Positions 1 through 12,759 of a DNA stretch of 64,000 nt are shown in pieces. The translations under genes and the position numbers were made by a program. Numbering within the stretch: the stretch's first letter is position 1; each line of letters starts with the position of its first letter. The notes under the pieces were generated by a model that saw only the letters and a list, made by a program, of their open reading frames with translations, was not told where the DNA came from and searched no databases. The stretch covers positions 683,567-747,566 of the forward strand of contig CM067524.1 of the NCBI GenBank assembly GCA_034509495.1. Reading direction: 5' to 3'. The stretch comes from Acestrorhynchus altus (lineage: Eukaryota > Chordata > Actinopteri > Characiformes > Acestrorhynchidae).

Positions 1-234
1 ACTCAGAATAGCTGACAGTGGAGGTGAATGGAAGCAGACGTCTGAACCTCTAAAAGCTCCTCATTGAAAGTTATTCCACCTAATTCTTATGACCACAATG
101 ATACCTGCCTCACTGTTTTCTGAGTCTCAGTCTCCAGAATCCAGAACCTGATAGAAAGTCTTTCCTCGTCTGTAGAGTTACTCCAACAAAAGCAGGATCG
201 ACTCTTTGTAACATGGTGGTTTCATCAGTGAGTA

Positions 235-795
235 ATCCAGCTCAGAAAACTGCTAAAAATCTGGTTCCAACTAAATTAAATCAGAGTTTAAATACCAGAA
301 GGAGCTTCCAGTGCATGTTTACTGCTCTGTCCACGTGAACATGATCAACCTGCATACAGACTCTGACTGATCAGAGAGAGGGGGCGGGGCTGATGATCAA
401 CCTGCATACAGACTCTGACTGATCAGAGAGAGGGGGCGGGGCTGATGATCAACCTGCATACAGACTCTGACTGATCAGAGAGAGGGGGCGGGGCTGATGA
501 AGGATATTCAGGTTGTATTTTTATTTTATTTTGACTACTGTCACGTATGGCATGACACTATAAGCCAGAATTGTTGTTTTGGTATTTTTTTATCAAAACA
601 TGGTAAAATTCACACAAATATTTAAATTGTATTAATATTTACATTTCAAATGAAGGCAAATTAGAGTAGTCAAGAATCTTCTCAATATCTGGTCTCCTAT
701 AAATAGTTTTCTGATGTCTTGGTGAATAAAATTATTCAAACCTTGAAAACATCCCACAAAAATAAGCCTTGGGCTCTAAAAATTAATACTCTTGA
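235..795 (+). mobile_element. Foldback-type dispersed element, copy 1 (partial)
   Basis: One arm plus the core of a repeat family found at least eight times here (best copy 32840-33960). The core at 343-498 is three tandem 52-bp units, each with a GGGGCGGGGC GC-box and a CTGATCAG palindrome. The arm that follows shares blocks such as TATTTACATTTCAAATGAAG and AAACATCCCACAAAAA with the copies at 7265, 10330 and 61380. No coding capacity. The assignment as a non-autonomous DNA transposon is inferred from the inverted arms of the full copy. Confidence 0.7.
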
Positions 796-1466
796 TTTCA
801 GCAGAACAGTGTCCATATACTGTCCCATATAGTCTCATTCTCACCAGTTTATCACTTATAGGTCCAGGTCTGGATAGGAAAGCCCCTGGGTGCTGATTTG
901 GATCACAGCCCACCTATAGAAGAACCACTTTGGCTTCTATAAAGAGAAATGTGAAAGAACCTTCTTTACCAATTTGAAGGTTCCTCGCCCTCAAACTGAT
1001 GTACAAACCTGTTTATTTTTAGAATTGAAAGTTTTTTCTATGGCATCAAAGCCTTTGATGCACCTATTCCCAGAGCAGGGTCCAAGAACAGCATGGCACA
1101 GTTTGGCTCTACAGTGGGAAGGAGCCTTCTGATGATAATCAAAGCTAGAGCTTCAGCCCTCAGCTGCTCTGTCGTCCCAACAGCACTGCTGGAGTTTTCC
1201 TAATTTTACTGAAAAGTCTCGGAATAAATCAACCATTACTCTGAAAATTCAGATGCCGGCCAGCATTTGATGGTAATGTACGTGCACTCGAGTGTGAAGG
1301 GTGAATGCTGAAACCGGAGCTCTTCATGCTCTGAGAACTTTCATAACTTGTGGGGCGAAGTGTTTTCTCCTTCTCCAAACAGAGCCTTCAGGCTGAAGCT
1401 CGCTGTGTTCTCCTGAGCAAAGCTGAAGATTACAAATTAAAATTTAACAGGCAGGTCAGGGTTATT

Positions 1467-1469
<3 letters not shown>
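796..1469. other. Intergenic, no gene seen
   Basis: Unique-looking sequence. No open frame resembles a known protein and I see no splice-site-bounded coding exon. Confidence 0.5.

Positions 1470-1500
<31 letters not shown>
1470..1500. repeat. (GT)n microsatellite
   Basis: An uninterrupted run of GT dinucleotides. It creates an artefactual Thr-His open frame on the minus strand. Confidence 0.95.
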
Positions 1501-1502
<2 letters not shown>

Positions 1503-2226
1503 GGTTGAGTGAATGCAAGGCCACCAACCTTGACACTTACTGTAACGAAACCACGTTCTAATTTTATCGTGAGCATGAGCGATGGTAAATTGGAGGGAAA
1601 ATGAAGTCTGTGAATGTTTACTTTCTGCCAGATTTGGTGGAATTTCAATGACTTTCAGCAGTGTTGACTTTTTCTGGGCACTAAGGCACAGGAGGTATTC
1701 GCCTGCTGGCTGCCCCAAACACTTCCTGGCCTGACGCACTTCTCTCAGGGTTCCTCTGGACACCTTCAACAGCCTTACCTGTGACCACGTCACTGAAGAA
1801 CTGATATTTTAGGAGTGAAATCATCTTGAAATCCTCAATCCCACCTCAATTTGGTGTTATGACTCTCCCATATCACATATGATGCTCCTGACATTAGATG
1901 GGTGAAGAAAAGCCCACACCTGATATATGTGATGTCAGCCCTGCCTCTTTTCGAACGGCCTGCACTGCATCATTGCTGGGCAGCAAGGGGGATTCTAGGT
2001 TCAGAACTTTAGGGGTGCTGTGAGACCAGCTCCCCCCAAAACCCCCAAAACGTACATTTTAATGTAATTTTGGACCAATCAGTCCTAACCAACTGTCAAG
2101 AGAGAGACAGAGTTTCAGGACAAATGACTTAAAACTCAGAACTCAGAACTGTTCTGGGCCCTACTGTGGACAATGAAGTTCTTACTCTCACCTAACAATC
2201 AAGTATCCAGGACTGACTGGCTGGCC
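1501..2226. other. Intergenic, no gene seen
   Basis: Mixed-complexity sequence with short open frames on both strands, none with family-like composition. Confidence 0.5.
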
Positions 2227-2312
2227 ACACACACACACACACACGCACACACACACACACACAAAGGACACACAAAGGACAAGGACATCTATATATATAT
2301 ATATATATATAT
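2226..2312. repeat. Compound (CA)n / (TA)n microsatellite
   Basis: A CA-rich run at about 2226-2263 is followed, after two ACAAAGG units, by a pure (TA)n run at about 2290-2312. Confidence 0.95.
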
Positions 2313-3115
2313 AAATTACAAATTGCTCAGTAATGTACAAAAGAAAGTGATCTCTACATCACATTCTCCATTTCCCCACATGGTTTATCTCATAAGCTGT
2401 AAGCTGATTGGCCCTTTTTTGCTTAAGGGCAGGGACATCCGTAAACCCTCCTGCAAGGCTAGGTGAATTTATCAATGTTTTTTCATTGATAAAATGTTAT
2501 TTTAATCATAAATGTTCTATGGGTTAAACATTTTTCAGCTTATCAGAGAAAAAAAACATTAAAAAAATTTAAACGACAGCTAAATCAATTTTTTTCTTAT
2601 TTTTAAGGAGGCTGAAACTCAACTTGGACAAAATCTAGACAAGCCTATACTGGGCAGACACCTGTCGCACTGGGTGTGATGCAGGGAGAAAGAGCCATCT
2701 ATCCACCCAGTGAGGGCGTGGCCAATTTTGCTCTCTTGGACTCCAGCTGCTGCAGGCAAAGAGCATGACCTGGAGTTCGAACCTGTGTTTGGACTCCTAG
2801 TGCAAGTATTAGAGCACTGCAGCCACTCAGAGCCCCTCATCTAAAAATTGCTGTAGGAATAAAGGCCTCAGTGCATATTTTTTTGGAAACAGAAATCTGC
2901 TTTAAATGATTTAATGATTTAATTAACAGCAAATTTACAGATGAAGGAAAAAAGCTTTGTTTTCAATGGAAGTCAATGTAAAAAGATTTTATTCCAGGTC
3001 ATTTTTCTATTCATCCTAAAATTCTGAAACAATACAAAAAACATCAGATTTGCAAATTAAGGTTTTTGCATGAACAACAAAATATTAATTCAAAAACTAT
3101 AATTAATGTTTCCCT

Positions 3116-3117
<2 letters not shown>
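2313..3117. other. Intergenic with a small dispersed-repeat fragment
   Basis: No gene seen. The stretch near 2965-3010 contains CAATGGAAGTCAATGT followed by a TTTTATTCC motif, and the same pair occurs near 45629-45664, so it is a dispersed repeat fragment. Confidence 0.45.
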
Positions 3118-3162
<45 letters not shown>

Positions 3163-3163
3163 T
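3118..3163. repeat. (ATT)n microsatellite
   Basis: About 15 uninterrupted ATT units. Confidence 0.95.
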
Positions 3164-4009
3164 ATCACTTACAGTTGAACATAACAGGAGAGTTAACAGA
3201 AAAAATAAAAATTCTGTGCAAAATCATCACAGACTTAAAGGGGTTTCATTCCTGCACTGTTAGGCCACTGAAATCGGATGTGGCTCGTTTTCACCCACAG
3301 GGGTGAATACAGTAATCGCACTCAGATGTGGACCAAAACAGCTGCGCTCGTCCCAAAAGAACTGTGGAGTGGTTCTCCTTCACCTCGGTCGGAGCCAACT
3401 CTCAGGTGTACTCTGCAGGTTTGAGCTGAACATCTCTTAGTACCCCCTCCCTAATACTGAGTAGATACCACCACAACAGGTTTGAAGGTGTACTGTGGTT
3501 TCTGCACCAAGACTAACATTACAGCAGATCCTTTAATCCTGTAAGCTGTGAAGTGGGACCTCCATGAGCATCACTGAGCCTTGGGCCACATCACCGGAGG
3601 TTGTCCTTTCTTGGAGCACTTTTGGTGGGTACAAACCACTGCATACTGGGAACCCCCCACGAGACCTAGAACATCACAGTTTGGTTCTTGTCAAGTGTCA
3701 TATTCTTATGCTTGTCCATTTTTCCTGCTTCAACATCAAATTCTAGACCTGACTGATGTCTTCCGTCCATCCGACATGAGGGGGAAGTCGGAAGCTCTCA
3801 GAGCGTGGGTGAGACTTGCAGTTTGCCTCACAAAACCACAAAATTGGCATGTGCAAAATCAATTTGAACGGCCCCACCTCGCTTGAGGAACTGTTCTCAG
3901 TGTCAGTGGTCTGTGAAAAATTGGCGTCTCCGGCGACCACGTTTCCAGCATAAACCCACAGGATGTGCTGGAACAATCCAGAGGGAGCCTGTGTGCCGAG
4001 TGTCACTGC
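3164..4009. other. Intergenic, no gene seen
   Basis: Unique-looking DNA. Overlapping 60-100 aa open frames on both strands show no recognisable domain and no supporting splice sites. Confidence 0.5.
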
Positions 4010-4240
4010 CCCTGCACTGCTGCTGATCTTTAATACCGGCTACCGGACTGTGTTTCTGATACAGTTTCAGTAACTACACTGCTGCTGATCTTTAATACCG
4101 GCTACCGGACTGTGTTTCTGATACAGTTTCAGTAACTACACTGCTGATCTTTAATACCGGCTACCGGACTGTGTTTCTGATACAGTTTCAGTAACTACAC
4201 AGCTGATCTTTAATACCAGCTACCGGACTGTGTTTCTTTT
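4010..4240. repeat. Tandem repeat, about 60-65 bp period, 4 copies
   Basis: The phrase GCTGATCTTTAATACCGGCT recurs four times (about 4020, 4082, 4143 and 4202), each followed by ACCGGACTGTGTTTCT. Three copies continue with GATACAGTTTCAGTAACTACAC; the last copy is truncated. Confidence 0.9.
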
Positions 4241-4574
4241 GACTTTGCATCAAGAAAAAACATAAAATCTAAATTCTAAAGGTGAGTTCATCATAATAAA
4301 TAAATTTTCTTCTTACAGGCTCTTATGTGGGATGAACTGAAGGCTCACAACGATTCTCCAGCTGCTCATGTGAAACTACCAGAGATCATTCATAAAAAAA
4401 TCCAAAAAACTAAAAAACGACATGCTTTAGTGATGGCTGGGTTAAACCGCGGCCTTTCAGGATTTAAAACTGGTCAATGAGCTGAGGAATGGACTGTCTC
4501 TCCGTGAATCACCAACAGGAAACACTTTGTCTTCTGAAGTTTGGGCTGGTAATACATTGCACTGGCCTTCAGCT

Positions 4575-4578
4575 GCCT

Positions 4579-4649
<71 letters not shown>

Positions 4650-4650
4650 T
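4575..4650. repeat. (GT)n microsatellite
   Basis: A long GT run with a few TTTGT interruptions at the edges. Confidence 0.95.
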
Positions 4651-4899
4651 GTGTGAACTACAGTGTGGTCCAGACCTGAGAGACCCCAACCCGCCCCCCC
4701 CAAACTTTAGCCGTAGGTCATAAATTCCCCTCCGCAAATGCTGGCGGGAGATTTCCCCCCAGTGCCCCATCACGCTTCGAGAAGGTAGAGAGTCTGACAG
4801 AAAGAAGCTCCAGCTCACAGCCGGCACGTCCCATTTGGTTTTGATAATGTCCTTCATGCGCTCCAGTTACATCCCTGCTCAACCCATCTCAGCACACAC

Positions 4900-5440
4900 T
4901 ATTCTTCAGCTATTTCCAGGTTTTGAGGCGATTCTGCCCTGTTAAGAGCTTTTCGGGGTAGAGTTTACCTCGAAAATGTTGAGTTTGGCCCTCGGACCAT
5001 GTCCATCTGATTTTGTAATAAGGCTAGATATCGTCCCGCTCTAAATCTAACCCTGACAGCTTTGGAGAGGCCTGCAGATAATGGATATTATCATCTGCTT
5101 TCAGACATCTGTGAAGTCTAGCACTGGGGAGCAGGAGATGAATACGTAATGTAGCTCAGCTCTAAATGAGCGAGGACGAGGGCTCTGCTAAAGCATCAAG
5201 GGAATGCAGAGGCAGCTGAGAACCTCTGAGGATCAAACCTGCTTTTTGTTTTCTCCCTCCCATGTTCTAGTGGAAGCACACATTATAAATCAGTCGAATT
5301 TGGGGGTGGCGGAGGGATCCTGACCATTTCAGCATATTTAATGGGGTTTTATTGGCCTGCAAGGGTTTCTGCTCAATTAAGCACAGGCTGTGTATTTTCT
5401 TCTTTAATTGTGCTTTTAGAATTCATTCTGCTCAAATGTG
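4900..5440. promoter_or_regulatory. Candidate cis-regulatory island (unproven)
   Basis: Non-repetitive and non-coding, with a palindrome-like GATAATGGATATTATC near 5078-5093, a Hox/Cdx-like TTTTATTGGCC near 5347, CTCAATTAAGCAC near 5372 and TTTAATTGTGC near 5403. This composition is typical of conserved developmental enhancers, but conservation cannot be tested here. Confidence 0.3.
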
Positions 5441-5694
5441 GAAACAGAGAGATCTAGGAGAGGAATTCTCTGCTTGGTGCCAGATCTTTGCATGAAGTCT
5501 GAGCATAAACACTGAGAATCTGAACGGAGAATAATTGGCTGTGTCCGATACCACGTTGTGAGTAAAGGTCCTGTAGACAATGTAAAGGGAAGGAGGTCTG
5601 GAGGTAAATGGAAAACTCAGCGTATTTCAATCTGTGAGGCGCGCATTGATGTAGAACCACTTATTTGGTTTAATGGCTTATTTTATACAGTTGA

Positions 5695-5830
5695 TAGGAA
5701 TAGTAACCCGCCCCCTCTCTCTGATCAGTAAAAAGAGCAGTAAACATGCACTGGAAGCTGCTTTGGTATTTAAACTGGGATTTAATTCAGTTGGATTCAG
5801 TTGGATTACTCTGATAATTCACATACAATG
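5695..5830 (-). mobile_element. Foldback-type element fragment
   Basis: One CCGCCCCCTCTCTCTGATCAG unit followed by AGAGCAGTAAACATGCACTG, which is the reverse complement of the arm next to the array in the copy at 235-795. Confidence 0.65.
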
Positions 5831-7264
5831 ATGATCATGTTTTTGTAGAGTCAGTCTGTAGTATGTTATATGTATAATGTCTGATGGTTACTCTGATCCT
5901 GAGATCTCGGGTTCTAATCTCTGTGTTAATAAACCTAAATTGAACCAAATTAGACTGACACATTATTCTGTGTTCTACATGGATTTGATGAATAAAAACT
6001 ATTGACAAAGAAGAGTCACCAGAGTGAGCTTAGATCAGAGTTTACAATCTCAGCACTGGATGTCAGAAAAGCCATTATGGAGTTATGGAGCTTTTCTATA
6101 TGTCCTTCCCAGCCTGGATGAGCACATCATCCAAACCCCAAAAGCTAGCTCTGTTGGTCTGCTCTGAAGACCCCTGGCTTCCAGGTGCTCTGAAATGACT
6201 ACCAGCCTCACTGTGTGTAGCGAGGACACAGACACTTCACGAGAAGATCATCCATTCATGCATGTTCTCAGCAAGTCAGCTAGATCTGGGTTCTGACAGT
6301 GGAACGGATGTTTCCTCATTTTCCTTTTCATGGTTTCAATCAAACCCCTGAATTCAATTTGGAGCAACAGCCAGTAAGACTAAATCCACTTCCCTGCAAT
6401 CAGGATGGGTGTGATGGGATGTTCATGTACTGTGGAAAAGCACAACATATTCAGGAGTCTCCTCCACTCAGAAATGCAGATGCTGCTTTTGAAAAGCAGA
6501 AGAAAGACTGGACGTTTTCATCACGTGAGACGCAGCAGACCCACACTGACACACACCTGGAAAGCAGAACGTCTGGACGTCCACATCACCATACAGCTGT
6601 TGATCACCATGCTTTTCTTATCATCGCTGTCCTTCAAATTTCTTCGCAGTGTTTGATCAGAGCAGCTGTTCTTCACACTGTGTGAACATTTCATGATGTG
6701 CCCTAAGGCCAAAAATATGCTGCAAGATCACTTGAAATCAGATCTTCACACATTAACTTGCATTAGAGGTTCAGAATGTTTGGCTTCTCCTGAAACTTAT
6801 ACTGGATGAATAGTGAAGATATGTACGTACTGAAGGCTCCGTAGAATGTTGGACAGTGATGGTCTTGGCAGAGCTGAATAATGAGAGTTCAATACATGGA
6901 AGAGACAAACCGGGAACCTCCAACAATGCTGGTTCCCCTTGAAATGAACATCCAGCAGAACCGAAACAGAGCTGTAGAACAGACCAGTTCCAGACCCCCA
7001 AAACTGTTACATTAACCATAGCCACTAATGCACAACCTAGTCAGCCAATCAAAGGTATGTAACTGTAACAGTAGAATAATGCAGTTGCAATGCAGGACTT
7101 TCACAGAACCATAGTTGGAAAGACTCAGATAACCAGATAATAACTCATGTGCCCATGTGAGAAACAGAGGACATTTGTTCACAGCTGTAGTGATTATCTG
7201 ACCAACATTTAGAACTCAAGGACAATTTTGTGTCGTTAACGTAGTTTGACACACATTTAAGAGA
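5831..7264. other. Intergenic, no gene seen
   Basis: A 128-codon open frame at 6299-6685 and a shadow at 6521-6712 show no recognisable domain, so I do not call them genes. Confidence 0.45.
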
Positions 7265-7605
7265 GAAGAAAAAAAAGATTTCAGAATAAGAGACCTGAGA
7301 ATGGATAATACTGATACATACAAAAGTAACAAAAATAATAAAGAAATCATTCAGGTTGTTTGATTTTATTTGGACTACTGTAAAGTATTTTGAAGAACCT
7401 TTATTATAAATATCGGTGTCAAATAATATGTAATCATTACAAATAACTCTTAAAGTTCTTCCCTTTTTCATCAAAACGTGATCAAATTCATAGCAAACCT
7501 TTAACATATGAATTGGAGATAAATTTGAGTAGAATACGTTTCTAATGTTTTAGTGAATAAAAGTATGTCAAACTACAAAAACATCCCATAAATACTTCAA
7601 ATGTG
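7265..7605 (+). mobile_element. Foldback-type element arm
   Basis: Shares TCAGGTTGTTTGATTTTATT, the TCAAAACGTGATCAAATTCA block and the terminal ACAAAAACATCCCATAAA with the copies at 235-795 and 61380-61810. The GC-box core is missing. Confidence 0.65.
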
Positions 7606-7947
7606 AGTTTAATGATGCATCATGGCGTGTAAGTTCAATGCTAGTTTTGGCCATTGTTTGGGAAACAGATGCCAGAATCTGTGTGTTTCATTCTCAGCTA
7701 AAATAGGAAATAGGCTTGTTAACATCTACACATTTTCACTCTGACCAACGTCACACACTTCCTAGTTATACGTCAAACAACAACTTAATTATCCAGTTAA
7801 TGCAATCAGATACAAATCTAAAGGCAAATTAAATGCTCTGACAATTAAAGTGAGACCACTGGTACAATAGCTTTCACTGCTAAAGAAACAAAAGCAGTAA
7901 AGCCTTGTCTTTTTCCTGAATTATTTACAAAAGACGTGCAGCTATAT

Positions 7948-8019
<72 letters not shown>

Positions 8020-8184
8020 CCTATCTACCTACCTATCTACCTACCTACCTACCTACCTACCTACCTACCTATCTACCTATCTACCTACCTACCTACCTAC
8101 CTATCTACCTACCTACCTATCTACCTACCTACCTATCTACCTACCTAACTACCTACCTACCTACCTACCTACCTACCTACCTAG
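7948..8184. repeat. (TATC)n / (TACC)n tetranucleotide array
   Basis: A pure TATC run of about 18 units grades into mixed TACC and TATC units to 8184. It yields a spurious Tyr-Leu-Ile-Ser frame. Confidence 0.95.
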
Positions 8185-10329
8185 CAACAACCTGGCACAC
8201 CAACTTCATACTGAATGGAGAACTGCGCTGGAACAACCACTTGGAAAACACAGCGCATTCATCAAGAAGATGTAAAAACATGGCAGCTCACAGAAAGCGC
8301 TGATGAATTCTAAACACTGACCTACTTTACTGAGTGGCACAATTATTTAAAACCAGTACATATATTTACGACAGAGGTCGGCCAGTATGGTGTTAAATGT
8401 CTTGTCCAGGGAATATCATTGGTGCTGCACATCATCATCCCCCAGACCAGGATCCGGCAAGTGAACCCCAACATAGTGTGGTGCTGTAGCCCCAAACCAA
8501 CCAGTGCAGTTCCAGTTCACTAGCAGTGTGATCTTCTACCATCCCATCTTTTACCCCCTGAACCTGCCACTTCCAGCCTTGTCTTGGTGTATTCCAAAGC
8601 TCCACACCCTCTCCCTCATTAGACGTTCCACAGTTGACGTGGATGTGAAGAGAAATTCCTTCTTTCCATTTTCTCCTCCATTCTGTCGAGTCCTGAAGCC
8701 CAGCACTGATAAATCTCGGGATGCTGACAGCTGCTCCAATCAGAGCTGTGCTTGAACATAACTATAATATTTCTTCAGACCCAGTCTTTTTTTGTTTTAT
8801 CATACCCAGGAGAGCATCATTAAAGATATTTGGTTCTGATATGTCACAAACCTGCTTTATGCAATCAGTGTGCTGGCGGACTCTGGAGGACGAAGCCTGC
8901 TCTGGAGAACTCATTGTCAAGTCCAAACCTATAAATTCAAGTTATTGCGTTATGAAATATTAAACCTCCATAAATCAGGAGAGGGACATAAGTGTGAAGG
9001 GCTGTGCTCTGGGATTTAAGGAAGTATTGTTTTTTCTCCCTCAGTTCTAGTCATAATGAGAACAGGAGAACACAGCACACGGTGCAAAATGGTTCACACT
9101 TAAACTGGTTCATTCTGTTCTAGATGAGGGATAAGCTGGAGAACCCTAATGTCATATTAATTTATCCTTTATAAGGTGGAAAAGCTCACAAAAACACACC
9201 ATGGCTGGGATTTATAATAACAAGTGATTCTGAAGATTTCCTATTGTCCTGATTATTGAGCAGAGCTTGCCATAGGCCTTATAACTTCTAACAGGCCAGG
9301 TAGATATGGGACAGGTAGATATGGGACAAAATTATGAGGGACAATATAACTGAGAAAACAATCTCGATCTAACAATAGACACAATGTAGACATGTCCTCG
9401 TTTATTCTTCATAAACTGTAACATATTTAGAACAGAATTTACAGACGTCCACAATCTTCATGAGATACATTCACTGGCCAGTGAATCATGCCGCCATATT
9501 GGTCAGGGCAACTACTCATAATTCTTGTTACACCGTACAATCCAATCAGATCTCAGGAAATTACTTTCACAGGTGAAACCAAAACAATTGTTTTCGGTTG
9601 TATTTAGAACATTGAGAGCAAATGGTAACTAGTTGGCAATCAGAGTCACATTACTAATATTTGATGTTCACTATAATACTAGGCAGCTGTAAAAGCTGAG
9701 ACATGAGAAATCGTACGCTTTTTTTTTTTTTTTTTTTCGATTTTTATGACGTCAGCTGAGCAACTGAGACTAATTGGATCGATTTGTATTTGCTGATTGA
9801 ACATATTGTTACATTTGTCTAAATTATTGTTAATTATTAGGATTTAAAGATGCTCTATTTCAACATTTTAAAGGGTAAAGCTAAAACGAGGGAGGCATAG
9901 AGAGAAAAAGCAGTTTATTCAATATAAAAACCTTCTACACATTTCAATAGATTACATTTTAAAAGGACTCACGGATTATTCAATGGAAATGACCCTGTTC
10001 TGTGCTTGACAAATGTTATTTTTTTATACTTATGACACTGAATAATTATACACGTTAGCTGAAGCCTAATGGTGATACAAACTATTTTCTATTAAAAGTC
10101 AACTTTTTTTTTAATCCAAATAATCCAGAAACCCTTCACCTAACTTTTCCCAATTTATGAATCCTGTCACACACCCCGCAGGTATTTATAACCCCATCAT
10201 CCTTGTGCACTGAATGCTTGAGCCTGAATTTCCTGCCACCTTAAACATCCAGACATATTATGATAAGTGTCTTTGTCAATCTAATGATTACAAATAACTA
10301 AAGTTATTGCAGTTTCAGCTCAAAAACAG
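8185..10329. other. Intergenic; unique island at about 8790-9020
   Basis: No gene seen. The part around 8800-9020 is unique, with TTAAAGATATTTGG, TTTATGCAAT and TTGCGTTATGAAATATTAA, and could be regulatory. A poly-T run lies at 9719-9737. A tandem pair of GGTAGATATGGGACA lies near 9299-9327. Confidence 0.4.
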
Positions 10330-10548
10330 TCTGGATGAACAGCTTCCAACAGGATTTTTTAGTCCTCAGCAAAAAACACAACTTCCATAAATTGCATGAC
10401 TATGTTTTTGATAAAAAAAAATCATCAAATTCATACAAACATTTCTATCTCAAATGAAGACAAATTTGAGTAGCCTAGGAAAATAATCATGTCTGGCATG
10501 TGTGACTGTTTACTTTACATACTTTTCACATTTTTGGACTCTAAAGGT
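10330..10548 (+). mobile_element. Foldback-type element arm
   Basis: CTTCCAACAGGATTTTTTAG, TTTTTGATAAAAAAAAATCA, TCTCAAATGAAGACAAATTT and GGCATGTGTGACTGT align in order with the right arm of the complete copy (33600-33950) and with 61560-61800. Confidence 0.7.
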
Positions 10549-11247
10549 TAAATGAAATCCACAGAGGAATGATTTGAAGATCTGCAGTTCTGAGTAAGTT
10601 TGTCTGAGATGTGTGTTGCTGGCTCTCGATGTTGCTGACCCCAGGTTTCTGTCAGTCAAATCAGAGCTCAAACTGGACTCCTCTTCAGCTTCGGCTGCCA
10701 GAGCTCCAGAGCTCACCTACGAAGGTCTGTTTCAGGGTTTGGGTTCTGCAGACTTCATACAGGGGTCAACTGGTGAAAGCTCTCTCACACTGATCGCAAT
10801 GTCGTGTGTAAACCGTACCGTGGCGAGGCTGAGTCTGAGGAGTCACTGCTGCAGCTGCAGATCTGCTGCTGGAGTGGAGATGGACCTGCTGTAAAGCTAA
10901 GAGTGATGGATGAGCTGAGGAGCGTGTGGGCCAGAGTCCGGCTCAGTGGGACACAAACGGAGAAACAGAAAGGCGCAGAACAGGAGAACTGGAGATTCTT
11001 GGCCCATCGCGAGGTTCTGTCAGTTCGACTCCCCACATGGACTGACGTTTACAGAGAGATAAATAGCTTGTGAATTCCCAGATGCAATTCCCAGTCTTCC
11101 TAATGGAGTCACCGGTCAATTCCCACAACTTCTAATAAACCCAGTCCCCAACCATGGACAACAACTCCCCATTCAGGCCGTTCAGCCTATTTCAACACCT
11201 TCTATACAGGACACAGGAAATATGTCTGCTGATTTATGGGGTTATTT
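10549..11247. other. Intergenic, moderately GC-rich, no gene seen
   Basis: Several overlapping 60-90 codon frames lie on both strands around 10600-11070, which is expected from the higher GC. None matches a protein family I know. Confidence 0.45.
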
Positions 11248-11785
11248 TTGATATATGGACAAAAGTATGTGGACGTCTGTTCATTCAGTGTTTCTTCTGA
11301 AATCCAGGATATTAAACAGTTGATTATGCTTTTGTTGGAATAACTGTCTCTACTGACAGAGAAGACTTTCTACTAGATGGTGGAGCATTGCTGTGAGGAT
11401 TTGATTGATTGCAACAAGACCATTGGTTAGGTCAGGATGTTGGACAATCACCACCCCAGCTCATCCCCAACTCTCCAACTCATCCCTCTCAAAAGCACTG
11501 TATGGTGCACCATCATTCCAGAGAACACAGTTCTACTGGTCCACAGCTCAATGCTGGGGGGGCTTTATATCCCTCTAACCCACCTGGCATTAGACACGGT
11601 GCCAAAAAGTTCATATTTTTTATCTGCTCCAAAGAGTCCTATTCTATTGGCAGTACTTCTCTACAGGGACTAGTATATGTACATGCTGTGTGTGCATTTG
11701 CACATTTGTGTCAGCAATGGGAGCAGCTTAAAGTAGCTGCTCATTAGAAGGGATGTCCACAAACCTCTGGACAGTGTATTTATCT
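11248..11785 (+). mobile_element. MITE-like non-autonomous DNA element
   Basis: Begins with ATATGGACAAAAGTATGTGG and ends with TGTCCACAAACCTCTGGACA, a weak terminal inverted pair. The inner blocks AGAGTCCTATTCTATTGGCAG and ACTTCTCTACAGGGACTAGT recur at 56460-56590. I recall this family as common in teleost genomes. No coding capacity. Confidence 0.7.
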
Positions 11786-12129
11786 GTCTGTCTGCCTCTG
11801 AAACATCTAAAGCACTAGACTCAGATTTTGATGGGAAGCCGCTGGCCGGGAAATGTGGGTCTGCTGGAGCGCGTTGTGCCGACAGGAAGTGGGTGTTGAG
11901 ATGGGAATTAGAGGGATCATGTGAGTGTTAGTTTATCATTTGTAACAGGTTACAGTGTGAACACTACATGTTGTTTTAGCTCTGAACTTAGATCAATTAC
12001 TGGTATCTGAGGATTGACCTGGCAATGTGAAGCTGCAGCTGTTGGCCTTGAGCTATAACTCGGCACTTTACTACAACCGCCCCACCCTCCAGCCTACAGC
12101 GCCAGCCCACTGACCAATCATAGCACTTC

Positions 12130-12600
12130 AGAGTAAACCATTCTACCTTATTTAGTACTGCAGTCTGCTGTCTTCCCTTCACTGGACTCCTGTAGCTGAT
12201 CATGAGATTCAGAACCCTGATGCTGGCCTACAAAGCCCGAACCTGCCCAGTCCCTCCATACTTGATGGCAATGATCAAATACAGCTTGGCTTGACCCACC
12301 ATCCCTCAAGATGCAGGAAGACAAGTGTCCAGACTCTTTTCTGTCCTGGAACCAAAGTGGGGGAAGCTGAGTCACTCGCTGTCTTCAAACGCAGACTGAA
12401 GAATATCTCTTTCAACAACACTTAAGTCCCTAAAGGTTTATAATTATACTGAATTATGTCTCCAGTCTGACATTAGTACTTGGCAGAATCTCTGGATTCT
12501 AGTCTCTACTAACTAAGGATATTTTCCGAGTGAACGGCAAAGCACTTTTGTACGTCACTCTGGATAAAAACATCTGCCAAGTGCATTAAATGTAACATAA
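12130..12600 (+). mobile_element. L2/CR1-type LINE 3' end
   Basis: The stretch with TTCAGAACCCTGATGCTGGC and CCATACTTGATGGCAATGAT is shared with 15940-16040. Both end in AGCACTTTTGTA followed by a CTCTGGATAA motif and TCTGCCAAGTG, then ATGTAAATG-like words. This tail is typical of fish L2-clade LINEs. Non-functional remnant. Confidence 0.7.
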
Positions 12601-12759
12601 ATGTAAATGAGTCAGTACATTTGTATTGAGTGTATTTAGTACTGGAGTCAGTACATTTGTAGTGAGTGTAATGATACTGGTCTCAGTTGGTTCTGGAGGA
12701 CATTTGGTTGGAATGGTCAGTGGTGAGGAAGCCTGTGTGTGTAAAACAGTGGATAATAA
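12601..12759. other. Short spacer, no gene
   Basis: Contains an imperfect duplication of the phrase GTCAGTACATTTGTA and nothing else recognisable. Confidence 0.5.

Noticed and set aside
6299..6685. A 128-codon plus-strand frame
   Set aside because: Normal composition but no recognisable family, no nearby exon, and a length expected by chance in this much DNA.
7936..8148. A 70-codon Tyr-Leu-Ile-Ser frame
   Set aside because: Product of the TATC/TACC microsatellite.
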